The notes under the pieces were generated by a model, which saw only the letters and a list, made by a program, of their open reading frames with translations, made no database searches and was not told the origin of the DNA. Positions 13,001 to 40,579 of a stretch of DNA of 64,000 nucleotides are shown here, one piece after another. Both the position numbers and the translations under genes were made by a program. The DNA is taken from the NCBI RefSeq assembly GCF_949628215.1, contig NC_134279.1:78299330-78363329 (forward strand). The letters run 5' to 3'. The stretch comes from Phalacrocorax aristotelis. Taxonomy: Eukaryota; Chordata; Aves; Suliformes; Phalacrocoracidae. Each line of letters begins with the position of its first letter. The stretch's first letter is position 1.

Positions 13001-16000
13001 AGTGGGATTCCCCTGGTGATCGTTTTACATTGTCACTCTCTGGCAAAGCAGTAACAGGGCTCAGAGTCATTTGACATGACTATGGGGTAGAAAAAAGTGT
13101 TAAAGGCTTTATTCAAGAAAAGCAACCGTACTTCAGTTTTATGCTATAATGGACCTGTGTGGTCTGCAGCCCCCATTATTTCACAAGCTTGGAACCAAGC
13201 CTTTCCCCAACCACCACATTAGCCCGCCTGACCCTGCCTCTCTTATTTAGCGACAGATTTCACTGGGTTCAAAATACTTTTGGGTGGGAGTCAGGTCCAG
13301 CTTCAAACACCTCCTGCAGATATACCCACCGTGGGCGCCCTCCACATGTGTGGGTTTCTAAGCTCTTGTTGAGCTTAGTGGAGATTGTCCAGCACTGCGA
13401 GGGCTTCAAGAGAGCAATTCAACCCTCTCCTTGCAGCAGACACCTATAGACAGCATGGGAACTGCTCCCTTGTCTCTGCTGACTGCATGGACTAGGTTTC
13501 CACTGGCACAATGAGAGCTGGGACGACACACGTACACACCCGTCATGCAGATACCTTCAGGTGGTTGAATCTGGACCTGAATTTCAGCCTTAGCTGCATA
13601 CCGTTCAGAGAGCAAAGATTCATATTAGGTGTCTAAATATAGGTGTCTAGAGCCATGTGGGGTGCCCTGGGGTATCTGAGACCTCTGTGGAGGACTGGCT
13701 AATGGGATAGAGAACTTAAGGGAAACCCAAGCTTTCCTGGAAAGAAGGGAGCAGGACAGGGTGCCGCAGGGCAGCTCAGCCTGCACTAGACACCAGTCCA
13801 CAAGCAAGTGAATTGAGCTGCAGTTCAACTGTCTTCTCTGTTATTTGCAGCAAGGCCAAGGTCAGTATGAAACCCAGAAGTGGAGATAAATGGATTCATA
13901 CATGGAAATGTGCATATGGAACAGAGGGTACTGTGTGAGTTAATGGGTGAGTTCCTCACGTGGATGAGGAAGATGGAGGCTGGCACTTGCTGTATCCATC
14001 AAGGCCTTGTGGAGAAGAGAGACACAGGCGGGTTGGTGCAGTTGACAACTATATCTTGGTGTTTCTAAGTGCCAGTGCCTGAAGCACAGCCAGTTTTTAT
14101 TCTGTGGTATAATATCCAACCTGGACTCTGGGGTGTAAACAGGACACCCTGAAAAATCTGGATGTCTAAGTGCTAGTAAATCTAGACACTTAAGGGGTTG
14201 GTGATTTATTTGCATTGCGCATTTTTGGCTGATGGTGCAAGTAAACAAAGCATTAGCAATGACTTCTCTCATGGAGAAGAAACCAAGGCTGGGAGAGATT
14301 GAGTGATTTCAGTGATGACACAGAGGGAGCCTGCAGCCACCAAGCACCACACCCAGGTCCCTCAGCTGCCCACCCACTATCTCAAAGAAGAGAGAAACGT
14401 TTTACCATTCGCTTTGAGGAAGTATGAAAAGAAGTTGCATTTTGTGCATTTAGTGAATGTCCCTTTCATCTAAAGATCTATAAAAGGGAAAATGTTAGCA
14501 GACAGTATGTTTTTCTCTTCTGCTAGAGCTGAAACTCCTTGGGTAGGTAAACATTAACACAATGTTCCTCTGGGCTTTTTATTAGCAAAAGGTTGAGTCC
14601 TCTGTAGAGGGACACTAAGCAGAAAGTCCTGTGTTTAATATCGTGAAGTTCTGCTTTTGAACAGAATTAAAGCCCAACTATGAGTAAGAAAGCAAGAAAA
14701 ATGTTTTCCCTAGAATTCAGTCTGTCCCTGCATTTGTGATTTTTGTAAGATTCAGTTCCAGGATCTGTGTTGCGCTTAAAATGAACTTGCTTACTTAAAA
14801 ATGTGTTGGGGAGAGACTCCACCCCCTATCTGACCTTTGGGCTTTCTGCAATGGTTGAAAATTATTGTTCTTAGATTAAATCCCCAAATTTTTCATAATT
14901 TTGTCTTAATCCTTTGGCTGAGCCAGCACTGGGTCTGTCCTGAACTTTGTAAGGCAGCCCCTGTCATTGATACCTGAGTGTTGCTAATTGCTGTATTGTT
15001 TCTCCCTGGACTGAATGGTTTCTTTCTAGGCAGATGATTAAATCAGCTAAATTAATGTCAGTGGGACAGAGTGTTCTCTGGCAGGAACCAAATCATTGCG
15101 TTAAACCAAATGAAAAGAGGTTTATTTTTCTCAATTCCATGTACGTCTGTCCAATTATATACTGTACAGCTGGTTTCCGTACCCTGAAACTTTTACTGTC
15201 AGGGTGATAATGACTTGCATCAATATTAAGATTCAAAAGACTCTATATGCATTCAGGTTTTGAATGCAAATGACTGAAGAGATGTTTCTGCTACTGAGAT
15301 TTGAAAAAAAAACACAACCCAACAACCCAAAGCCCCTCAACTTGCATGATCCTACTAAAAACAGTAAAAAATTGCGGTTGTCCTTATTTTGTCATATTGT
15401 TTGACTTCATGGCTGAGTTATTTTAAGTGCATTTGATATCCAACAGATGGACTTCTGACACTACATAGCTTAACATAAAAAGGAGAGAAAGAAGAACCCA
15501 CTCTATCATTTGGCTGGGGTCAAATGCTCCAGATCTCCCTGTTGACAGGACTGGGACTCTTCTCTGACCCCTGGCAGCGGGACAGTCCTGCCTGTCACTG
15601 CCACCTATGCAGCAAAGTGAGGGGGATCACTTAGAAACAGTTGGGGTTCTTATTGATCCCTTTCATTTTCTGCTATCCAGTCAGTCTCTCTCATTTCTTT
15701 TGTGTGTTATTTTCTAGATCAGCTTCTCTCCCTCCCGCTCCTGAAAATAGAGTTTTGTTGAGAAACTGCTAAAAGCAAAGTCTCCCTGTATACAGAATGA
15801 ATGCATCTAACTCAAATTCTATAATCTCCACAAGAGTCTTAGTGAAAGCCTCAGGTCAAGGGAAAATTGATTTGGAAATGGATCCAGGTATAAATCTTTT
15901 AGACGTGCGTGGGTTCCTTATAAAATCAGTCTGTACGTCCTCCTAAGGGGATCATATATACCTCATATGAAGCTGAACATTCGGTTGCTTCATTTATTTA

Positions 16001-17349
16001 TTACGCTTTCATTCCGGCCTCAGTTTTATGGCCATGAAGGGAATGAAATAATCAGAATGAAACCAGAGTATGACTTTGCGTGTTCACTTTTGTCCTAAAA
16101 GAACACTTTGTCTTTTCTTGCCCCATGCCCACACGCCTCTGCCCACAGACACACAAGTATATGCACTGTTGTTTCTGAAGGCAGCTGATGGCATAGATGA
16201 TGGACTGACCTGTGTCTGAAGCTCATGTGTAGAAATTAAAGCATTTTAAAACCACTTGTGGGAAGCCTCACTGTAGAGTTCAGTGGCTCTTGTGACACTG
16301 ATCTAAGGTCAATTTACTCATGGCTGCAAGAATTGCGCATTTTCTAATAAAGGAGCTGATTTCACGGCTTTCCCTGGTTTTTCTAACTTTCCTGCAGGTC
16401 CCGGGTACGGACATATCCTCTGTTTGCTCTGGAGATGCCTCTCCTATAATCACTGTCCCTGAAACATGCTCTTTTTTTGTGAATGTTTACCTAAACTCCC
16501 TTGTCAAAAAAATGAGCCTTTCTTGTGGTTCATTAACCATTTTCTCTTCCGGAACAAAGGCCCCCTGATGCTTAGCAGAAAGAAAATGCAGCTGTTAAGA
16601 ATCTCTGTAGGGAGGAAAGAAAAGACTAATTATTGTTTCAGAACTGTGTTGTTTGATTTATTCAAATACACTCTTTTTCCTGCCCCAGGTGAGTAAACTG
16701 ACAATGGTGGATGAGAAAGAGGATTGTCTGTTCACCGTTTTTAAAAAATTATTTAATCTCAAACCATTTAGCCCCAATAAAACAGCAAATGCTCAGGACT
16801 GCTGCTTATCAGGCTGGCTATTACGGCCGAGTCACTCTTCTTGGGACCATTGTCTGTGTCCTCCTTGTGTCATCCTCGTGCCTCACAGCATTCACTTAAT
16901 GCCCCCCCCACCCCCACCCCCGTCAGGACAGGGGTTTTGCTCTCTTTCTACAGCACTTCATACAAACTGATAACATACAAGGTCAGGTTTTAGAGAAGGA
17001 GCACATATTTAATTTGTTTGACCAACTAATTTATATGTGGGTTTATATATTGGTTACTCAATTAAAAGATACCACCTTTTCTTGAAAAATGTGACTTTTT
17101 TTGGATTTTGCACGCCCCCACAGCCACAGGAGGCAGTGAGCCCTCCCTGTCCGCTAATGCCTTTGGCTTGTTTGGAAATGCTTCTCCTCACCTTTACTGA
17201 CCGCCCACTGAGGTACCGTGCTGGCTTTTAACAGGCAGCCACGCCAGGCACCGATCAAAAAGTGTTTTGGGCCTGAATTTAGCACATTTTAGGCGCTATC
17301 AGGGCTGGTTGTCACCATCACCCTGCTGTCACCCGCCCTGCGGGTCTGT
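10080..17349. other. Intergenic upstream of SUCLG1, no gene recognised
   Basis: About 7.3 kb. Because human DNAH6 lies head-to-head with SUCLG1, I looked for minus-strand exons here and recognised none. The open frames are short and lack domains. A C-rich tract lies at 16901-16921 and an old SINE-like footprint at about 14273-14375. No CpG island is seen before 17.68 kb. Confidence 0.5.
14273..14375 (-). repeat. Ancient MIR/CORE-SINE- or L2-like footprint
   Basis: The + strand resembles the reverse complement of the MIR core in order: an AGAGATTGAGTGA block, GACACAGAGGGAGCCTG, then ACCCAGGTCCCTCAGC. Heavily diverged. The assignment rests on motif order only. Confidence 0.4.
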
Positions 17350-17669
17350 AAGGAGGTTGTAGTAGGGTGTTGGTCTCTTCTCCTAAGTAACAAGTGATAG
17401 GATAAGAGGAAATGTCCCAAGTTGTTCCAGGGGAGGTTAGATTGGGTATTAGGAAAAATTTCTTCACTGCAAGAGTGGTCAGGCATTGGCACAGGCTGCC
17501 CAGAGAGGTGGGGGAGTCACCATCCCTGGGGGTGTTCAAAAAACTTGTAGATGTGGCACTTCAGGGTATGGTTTAAGAGACATGGTGGTGTTGGGTTGGC
17601 GGTTGGACTTGATGATCTTAGAGGTCTTTTCCAACCTTAATGATTCTATGAGTCTGTGATTCTGTGATT
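17350..17669 (+). mobile_element. CR1 LINE 3' end, plus strand, next to SUCLG1 promoter
   Basis: A typical CR1 3' untranslated end. Recognisable blocks include GGTCTCTTCTCC, AACAAGTGATAGGATAAGAG, GTGGTCAGGCATTGGCACAG, GGCTGCCCAGAGAGG, CACCATCCCTGGGGGTGTTC and GGACTTGATGATCTTAGAGG. It ends in TGATTCTATGAGTCTGTGAT followed by TCTGTGATT. The element is about 320 nt long, heavily 5'-truncated and non-coding. It stops about 38 bp before the ZNF143-like site and about 285 bp before the SUCLG1 start codon, in the same orientation as the gene. Confidence 0.95.
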
Positions 17670-17706
17670 GTGCCCAGCCACCCGGCCTCTCCCCGGGCCC
17701 GCCGCG

Positions 17707-17733
17707 AACTACCACACCCACAATGCACCGCGG
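17707..17733 (+). promoter_or_regulatory. ZNF143/STAF-type binding site
   Basis: The site begins AACTACCACACCCACAATGC and continues ACCGCGG. It matches the long ZNF143 (STAF/SBS) consensus layout, ACTACAATTCCCA followed by ATGCACCGCG, with differences mainly in the AATT part. It sits about 220 bp upstream of the start codon, a usual place for this factor. Confidence 0.6.
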
Positions 17734-17953
17734 GGCTACCGCCGGCCCCGCCCCACCGCCTCGCCTTTGATTGGCTGCCGCCACGGGAAGGGAAAGGGCG
17801 GTACTCTGGGATGAGCCAATCCGCGCGCGGTGTTGCCCGGCGCCGCGCCGGGGTGGGCGGGCAGTGCTCAGGCGCCGCTCGGGCCCGCCCGCCCGCCGCT
17901 CCCCGCTCCGTTCCGCCGGGCTGCTGTCATTGCCGTTGCCATTGAAGGGGACG

Positions 17954-33008
<15,055 letters not shown>

Positions 33009-33240
33009 GAGAAGACACTTTGGAATACTGTCTCCAAAACATCAGTGCAGCACCTGGCCTCCGCTTATCTTACATCTGCTAATCCTCAGTTGCCCAAATG
33101 ACTGACACTGGTGTACGAATTTGACCTGGAAGCCATAAACCTTCTGGCTAAACCGGTTTTGATGTCTCCTTGGTTCAGACATTATCACCTCATTGTAAAT
33201 CACAGCAAATTAATAAATCTACTACTAAATCTGATTCATC
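33009..33240 (+). other. SUCLG1: SUCLG1 3' untranslated region (estimated end)
   Basis: Follows the stop codon. The first canonical polyadenylation hexamer is AATAAA at 33212-33217, so cleavage is expected at about 33230-33240. A further AATAAA at 35165-35170 followed by a T/GT-rich stretch could give a longer form. The end is inferred, not seen. Confidence 0.6.
33212..33217 (+). terminator. SUCLG1: Polyadenylation signal AATAAA
   Basis: Canonical hexamer 204 nt after the SUCLG1 stop codon, with T-rich DNA about 20-30 nt downstream. Confidence 0.65.
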
Positions 33241-36200
33241 TTTTGAATTCCTGAAGCAGAGCCATTTCTTCAATCACCATAAACAAAACAATCTTTTGTA
33301 ACTTAAGCACCGCCTGTTTTTTAAGGTAAAGTCGCTTATAGAGATGCTTTAAAGGATCAAGGCACTGACTTTATGCACATATCACACTTCCCTTTATTTT
33401 CAAAAAATCCAGTCTGTCTTGTTTGTTGCTGGCGAGTATGTTTGTTTGAACAACAGGCCAAAGTTTCCGTCCATTAAACCAAAGCTGCTGGATCTGAAGG
33501 GGTTGATTGTTGATCCACGTAGCGGGATATGCCTGAAGCCCAGACTTCCTTTTCAAGGCTGCTGAGCCATGCGCAGTGTAGTCCTCTACTGGCAAGGAAT
33601 TCTGTTTGTTGTGTGGAGAGATGGAATTTTTATTCATAAAAATGAATCTAATTTCCCAGGCAAATGCATATATTCAGAATTGTCTGTATCTATGAAAATG
33701 ATTTGGTCTGTAGCTTAACATTACCTTAATTTCCTCTTTATCTTAACTAGGATTGCATTGCTTGTGTGTGTTGAAATCCTAATAGCATTGGGACATAATG
33801 GAGGAGAATTATTATTCTCTGGAGAAGAATGTAGTAAGGTAACTTTCTTGTTAACCACTCCCAGCACTGTAATGGAAAGCCCTTTTTTTACTTTGGAAAT
33901 AGCCCAAGCACTGTGCCTATAAATGAGTGTTACAAGTTTTATCAGGATGGACTAAAACCAAGATTGCTTTCTTTATAAAGAGGACTGAAAGTTCATGTAA
34001 CCTGGCACTTGTCTAAAGCTAACCTTGTGTTCCATAAAGGTGCTGTTACGAAAACTTGTGTCGTTATTTGTTTAAAACTGTTCTTAGTTTTCTTACTTAA
34101 ATGCCTGTGGAATTTCCTTTCCTAATGCAAGCAGTAGGCAGGTGTCTTGACAGCGACATTTACAGTTCCTAGAGCTAAGCCCTGACGAAATGCATAAAAG
34201 GACAGGTCCTATCTCCGCCGCACTGATTGTGTTTTGGTGTGCTTCGTATACGGTCAGGCATCAGTCAGATGATACAGGCCCTAGGACACAGAGAGCAGAT
34301 GCTGCATTATTCACCTTGGTATGATTTACTGAAGTGAACGTGACATCCTGTCACTAGGTGGCTGAAAGCAGCATCGAGTGGTAAATCATTTGATAAAGCC
34401 TCTGACAACAGATAGGAATTTTCTTACTAGATCTGCTCAGTTTTCTGATGGTGCCTGATTTAACCTGGAGCAAAAAGACTGAATGGTGCCCTTTCACTAG
34501 AGAAGTACCAGTGCTAACGTGTCTCAGCCTGTGTAAGAGTGCAGTTCTTCACCAACCAATGCCAGGATATTGCGGCCTGTCTTCTTACGAGCCTGCTAAT
34601 CAAAGTAACTCATCATAGCGATGGGCTTCTCCACAGCGCGTCTTTTGGGATGGGTAATGCTTCTTGATGAACTGCCTGAACTTCATCGTTGCCACCAGTG
34701 TTAGAGCAGATGACCTTCCAGGTCAGCTGAGGTGTAGTAAGTTTCCTGCTAGGGATTGCTCCATGGAAGCTCTTTTAGAGGTACCAGCTGTTTTAGAAGA
34801 CAGCCATAAACTCCAATGACTGTTGTCCCCTGAGAAAGTGTTCCCTCTTATCTTGAAATTTGAGGATGGGTTTAAAAACGCGACCTTGATACTAATGTTT
34901 GCAGCAGTCGGTTGGTGCTGCACCTCAGCAGCTGCCCGGTTCTGTTCAAGCCTGGGCAAGCGGTCTGTACTGGCCTGGAGCGGAGCGTCACCTAAGGGTG
35001 GGGAAGAAACCTGACCTTGGCTGGTAGAAAGGCTTAGTTTTCAGTTTTCTCTTGCTGCCTGAATATGTGCACTTGACAAATATCATCAGAGCCTCTTACA
35101 TTGCTAATGACAATGTCTCTTTGGAAAACGTATTCACATCTGTTTAATACCGTATGTACTTGTGAATAAATATTTTGAGTAATCTGGAAAATTGTTCGTT
35201 TATTTTTTTTTTAAAGGCAAAAGTTGTTAGTGTTGAGCCTTAAACGTGTTGCTACTTTATAACTTAGTAGTTTTTATGTGCCAGAGAAACATTGCGAACG
35301 TTACTGTGTGAGTTCTCAGGAAGTTTTGTGAAATAATCTTTTTTTTTCCCTCGTTCTAGACTTGGCAATGGTGTCTGTCCATAAATCGCTTGTGCTTTAG
35401 AGGGATAAACTCTAGATGCTCCGTTTGAATTCTAGGTGTTCATTTTGGTCAGGGGAATTCATTGCTGCGCTGATTTTCTTGAACAAAAAGAAGAGGATAT
35501 AGATCCACTTCATGCTTTTTTTTTTTTTCTCTTACTGGGCAATATTTGTGTTTGAATGATACCCAACACTCTCACTAGGAGGTGCTTCTTGAGTTTGAGG
35601 GTGTTAAATTTTTTTTGAGGTTGATCAGAGAGGTCTGTCACACCTAACGAATGCTATGCCGTTTCTGTTTTTTAGAATGTATTCATGCCTCATTTCTTCT
35701 GTGTTTATGCTGTTTTCCAGGGTGAATGTTTTGTTATGCAATATTTTGGGGGAAGAGAGTGGTAAGTTGCTCTCTGTGCCTTTGTACTTGAAGCGTGAGA
35801 CTCTGGCAAGGGGATTTCTTAAGATTCACTTTATCGAAGGTCGCCAATGAAAACGAAAACATTTGATGCCAATTCATTTGGTCAGATAAGGTCTCCTTCC
35901 TGCACTGGAGGTGGGGGAGGGAGGGCTGGTGAAAGATGGTCAGCTGTATGGGATTATTGAGATGATTAGGGGTGGATTTCTCAATTACTATTGTCATAGT
36001 TTCTGAGGTTCATCACAGTTCAAGCTGTCCCGTTTTTTGGAGGTACTACTTTTCATCCTCTTGCTTACCTGCTTCCCTTTGTGGTGGACTGCAGTTCCAC
36101 AGGGCCCGAGCACAGTGCTAATCAAAATCGGGCAGCTGCTGTATTGAGATGATCTCGGTGGTTTTAGTTGAATCAAAAATGCAACTTAATTCTTTGCAGA

Positions 36201-38726
36201 TCAAACAATAGGTTTAAAGCTTTAAGGTGAGGAGACGAGCACTCTCTAACGGGCTCCACCGGTGACAGGTGGATTAGAGGCTGCCCTCTGGCAGAAGGCT
36301 GCTAATCAGGGAGGCTGAAAGTACCTACAAAGTCGCGTTGCCCTTCGGCCCGGGGTGGTGGCTGACCTCTCCTCAGATTCGGGCAGGTCTAGTGATTGGA
36401 TCCCCTGGGAGCAGCCAAGGGAGGGGTGGGGGCAGAGCAAATTGGGCCAGAAAATGTCAGGATCTGAGCCCTGAGAGACGTGATGGTGGTTTCAAGAAGA
36501 ACCTCAGGGGCTGGCTTCTGTGCTGCTGGCTTCAAAGTGATGCCTGAAGAATAAGCTCCTAATTATGTTGAAACTGTGGAATTAAGTATTGCCTGCACTA
36601 ACGTAGTGATTTGTTCAGTTTACCATCGCCCTTGCCCTCCCTTTCCCGCTGTCTGTCACTCGTCAGGATTAGATTAAAGCTTTTAGTGAGAGGGTCTATG
36701 TGCAAGTCTGACAGTAAGGACAGGAGCCTGCTGGTGATTTCTCAAGGCGGCAATAAGAGCAGTTGTGCTGCTGCAGACCCCTGGCAGGCAGCAGCTTCGG
36801 GGTGTTCTATGCAGCGGGCTGTTCCTCCCAGAGCATCTGTACAGTGCTGGGAGTGCTGAGGCAGCCCCGGGCTTTGTGGGGACTAGAAGTAGCTGGTGAA
36901 GAGGGGAGAGAGCCCAGGTTTGGCATTTTCCACAGAAATAGTAACACCAAAATAAAAATGTCTCTTGGACATCAACTTGCAGTACCACACTAGCAATTAA
37001 ACAGGGGCTTGTGCTACATGTCTTTGGCCGTACTATTAAATTATTAGTTCTTCTGACTTATTTAATGAGGGATTAAACTGTATTTCTCTGTCGGAGGTAC
37101 ATCCTGGAGCTGCGTGGTATATTGGTCTCCTGTAGTTAAGGTGTGTGAGTTGCTATAGGCAGCAGCACATACAGGAACTGGTGTTTAGTTCACACTTAAC
37201 CTTTGGTCTGTGCAGCCGAAAGGACTGAGGGTTAACTGAGCTGGCAGCTAGCGGAAGCAAAGCAAGGTAACTCATGATTAAGAGTAATTTGCTATTCTGA
37301 ATTTATAGCAATGTCTCACCTTCTTCTCTTCCTTCCTCTAGCCTTTTTCTGCATGGTTTGTATATTGAAGCATGGGAGCCCTGAGGCTGGATATGTTATG
37401 GAGGTGATTCGTGCAGGCACTAAAGCCTGAAAGGTAGCATTTTTAGGGGGGTTATTTCAATATATCCCCTTTCCTCTTATCTGTAAGAATATGATTTAGT
37501 GTTGAGTTGACTTGGAATCGAAATTTACGGTTCTGGAAATGTTTCTTCGCTCAGAAATGCTGAAACATTTTCCATTTTCAAAAGGAAATTGGCAATTTTT
37601 TTCCACTGGAATTTGAGATGCAAACAGGATATTTCCCTAGAAGTGGAAATCTGAAAGTTTTGTTCCCGTTAAAAACCTCAGGAAAATTTCTCAGAAGCAC
37701 ACTGTGATTTATTTTTTTTTAAATTATTTTATTGGTGGTTCCAGTCTAGGCTTTCTGGCCCGTGGTGTCTTCAGCCCGGTATCTGTCAGAGCTGCTGAGC
37801 ATCACAGCTCACTAGCAGACTGGGACCCAGACAGTTCACTGCCGCTCAGTGCACCCAAAACTTCTAATTGAAAACTCCCTTGCTTTCTGCAACAGTTACG
37901 TGATCTCGAAAGAGAAGAGATTGGTCTCTGTTTACACAAACCACATAAATTCGTAGAACCGGGAGAAAGAATGTTGCCCTGTAATCACTGACCCGCACAC
38001 AGCAGTGTTTGTGCTGGGAGCGGGCGCGATAGCCTGTAACGGTGTCTGTGTTGTGCAGATACATAATTAAGGGTCTCTTAAAATCTGTTCTGTTGCTGTA
38101 AAAGACAGCACAGCAAATGTATAGCTTTCAGCACATCTGTATTGTTACGAGATAGTTGCTTTAAAACAACCAAAAAAGCCTGCAAACTTATTTCTTTTCA
38201 TTTGCGGTTTTGCACTCTAGGTGGCAGGTTTTGACACTAAAATGTGGTTTTGGTTCCCGCTCTGAACTCGGGCTCAGAAATGTGCTGGAGAAATAGAAGA
38301 TGAAAACAAAACACTACTACTTTCTTCTTTCTGGCTGTTATATTGATTTATCATCGTATCCTTTTATGTGAGTTGGAGAGGTGGTAAAGAACCTAGCTGT
38401 TCTTCCTCCCTGTGTTCTCAATACGCCCATGATGTTGAAATTTCTTCTTGTTTTTCGGGCTGGTATGAGTAATGTTGTCGGAACTGTGTGGCTTTGGCAG
38501 GCGAATGGGACCTGCCTTAGAGAAATACCTATCTTCATTTTGGAATGGGCAATAAATGGCTTAGACTGTTTCTTCAAGGCCTTAGCATTTCTGACTTTTC
38601 TTTTTTTTTTGCTTTTATTCAGTTGCCCAAGGCTGGAGAGCAGAAGAGGGGGAGAAGAGGTGGGGCTGTTAAGGAGGAGGGAAATGAATTGTCAGACGTA
38701 CAAGGAATTCTTTTATTTACAATAGC

Positions 38727-38782
38727 AAAAAAAAAAAAAAAGAACCAAACACCCAAACAAAACAAAAAACCCAAACCCAACC
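38727..38782 (+). repeat. A-rich low-complexity tract
   Basis: A run of 15 A followed by CAAACACCCAAACAAAACAA-type sequence ending AACCCAAACCCAACC. Simple low-complexity DNA with no attached element that I recognise. Confidence 0.8.
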
Positions 38783-39624
38783 AGTGCATAATAAAAGGAA
38801 CGATGACGTAGCCACCAACTGCTGGCTCCCTAGGGAGAAGCAGGAGGAGACTGAGCTTGGAAGAAAAGCATCTTCCAGACTTCTCTGTCCACCAGGCCCT
38901 ATACCGATCGGGTTCAGGCTCTTTGATGTCGCCCTTGCAGGGAAGAGGCTGTAGGGGGTCCTGTGGGCTAGGAGCTGTGCTTGGAAACCGCTCCTGTGTA
39001 TGCGGAGACAGATGTGTGCTTGCACCTGCGTGTAAACCTGTCTCGGAAGGATTCGCAGCCTGAAGGGCTGTGTCTTGCTCAAGGTTGTCCTCTCCTTGTT
39101 CTGTTTTCAGACTCGCTGTTAGCTAGCTCTAGCTGCAAGGAGGAGAAGCAATAGGTGGGAGAGTTAGTCTCCAATCATTTTGGTCATTTAACTGGATATA
39201 TTTTATTTATCTTTCTCTAGGCAACTGTCACTGTTTGTTCAAGACAGGCACTACATTTTTTTTCTTTCCCACAGTACAGATGACCTGGGAGTAAATCCAG
39301 CTGAAGCTTCATAGATACCAGCCTAGACTCTGATTCAGCCCTGTCCTGAAACATGGAAACTGGGACGAGAATCCATATCCACCTCCCAAAGTTCAGACAG
39401 GGCAGAACTGGGTGCATGGGGACTGCATGTGAGAAACAGGCAAGGACAGCAGAACCTCTGAAACAGTCACGTAGATGCGTTTGATTATTCATCCGTGTTG
39501 GATTGTTGATCTCTCCCGATAATAACAGGACCATAGACGCCCAAAGCACGCACGTTCACATGGCATGGAGACAGCTACCCTGGGTGGACAGCTAGGTGGG
39601 CTCTATGTGGAGATGTGCTCCTCC

Positions 39625-39712
39625 TGCCCTTGGCCAAGTGACTTACCCAAAGTCATGTCGAAGGCTTCTGCCAGGCCAGACACCAAGCCAGCTCTCCTGA
39701 GGCCGAGGTCCA
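39625..39712 (-). repeat. Ancient MIR/CORE-SINE-like footprint
   Basis: CCAAGTGACTTACCCAAAGT followed by CATG resembles the reverse complement of the MIR core (AAGTGACTTGCCCAAGGTCA). A diverged AGACACCAAGCCAGCTCTCC stretch follows. No ends visible. Confidence 0.4.
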
Positions 39713-40579
39713 CATTTCAAGTATCGCCCGAGTCTTCCTTCCCATTTCAAGTTTATACTCAGTATGTGCTGTGTGATCCTCATTTCTGATGCATTGGAAC
39801 ACAGCAGCAAATCCATATTTTTCCATTTGTCCTCTTTATGGTACAGCCCATTTCTGTTGCAAAAACACTGTTAATAGTTTATTTAATGTGTCTTTTATAA
39901 ATCATTTGAGAATGCTGAGATCTGATTCTTGTACAGGGAATGAAATCATACAGCATTAATCCAGTCTTTCTTGCAATGATTCTAACGATGATGGAAAACA
40001 ATATAATTAGAAGACATTCCTTCAGCGTGGAAATTGTAATTGGATTGAGAATTTTATAGCAGCAGCCTTCAAATAATGAACAAGAATTAGTCAACTAAAG
40101 AAAATATGCGCAGTTTGTTTCAAGAAGGGGCTGTGTTCTGTGGTTAACTTCAGGGGGTTTTGTTGCTGTTGTTTGTTTTGTTTTTTTTTTTCCCCTAGCA
40201 AATAAGGAATCCTTAGGGGCTGCAAACATGGATTTTTCCCTAGGGAAGCCAGTTGCGGTGCCAGTCGCTCAGCCTGAAGTGGGCACCTCCTGTCCCCTTT
40301 GCATTCCACCTTGAAACTTGGTTGGAGGGTCTCTGGGTGTGTTATTGCTCCTGTGGATCGGAGTTACTTTGAGATTTGGTGGAGAAGCCAGTGCACCCCA
40401 AATGGGGGTGATATAATGATGAGCAAAAATGAAAGAAAAAAACCCAGACCCTCTGTAAGGGACTGGAAACTTGTCTCAGCACTGTTGGCAGGACAGTTGA
40501 ACTACCGAAGGCTCATCACCTCGGCACCTGAGGGGGCAGTTTAATCCCCACGGCAGCCCAGTGAGTTCTACCCGACCAG

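Larger units (their letters stand above)
33241..40579. other. Intergenic downstream of SUCLG1, no gene recognised
   Basis: No coding exon recognised on either strand. Contains T-tracts (about 35202-35214, 35514-35531), an A-rich low-complexity tract (38727-38782) and a faint ancient SINE footprint near 39625-39712. The local open frames lack recognisable domains. Confidence 0.5.
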
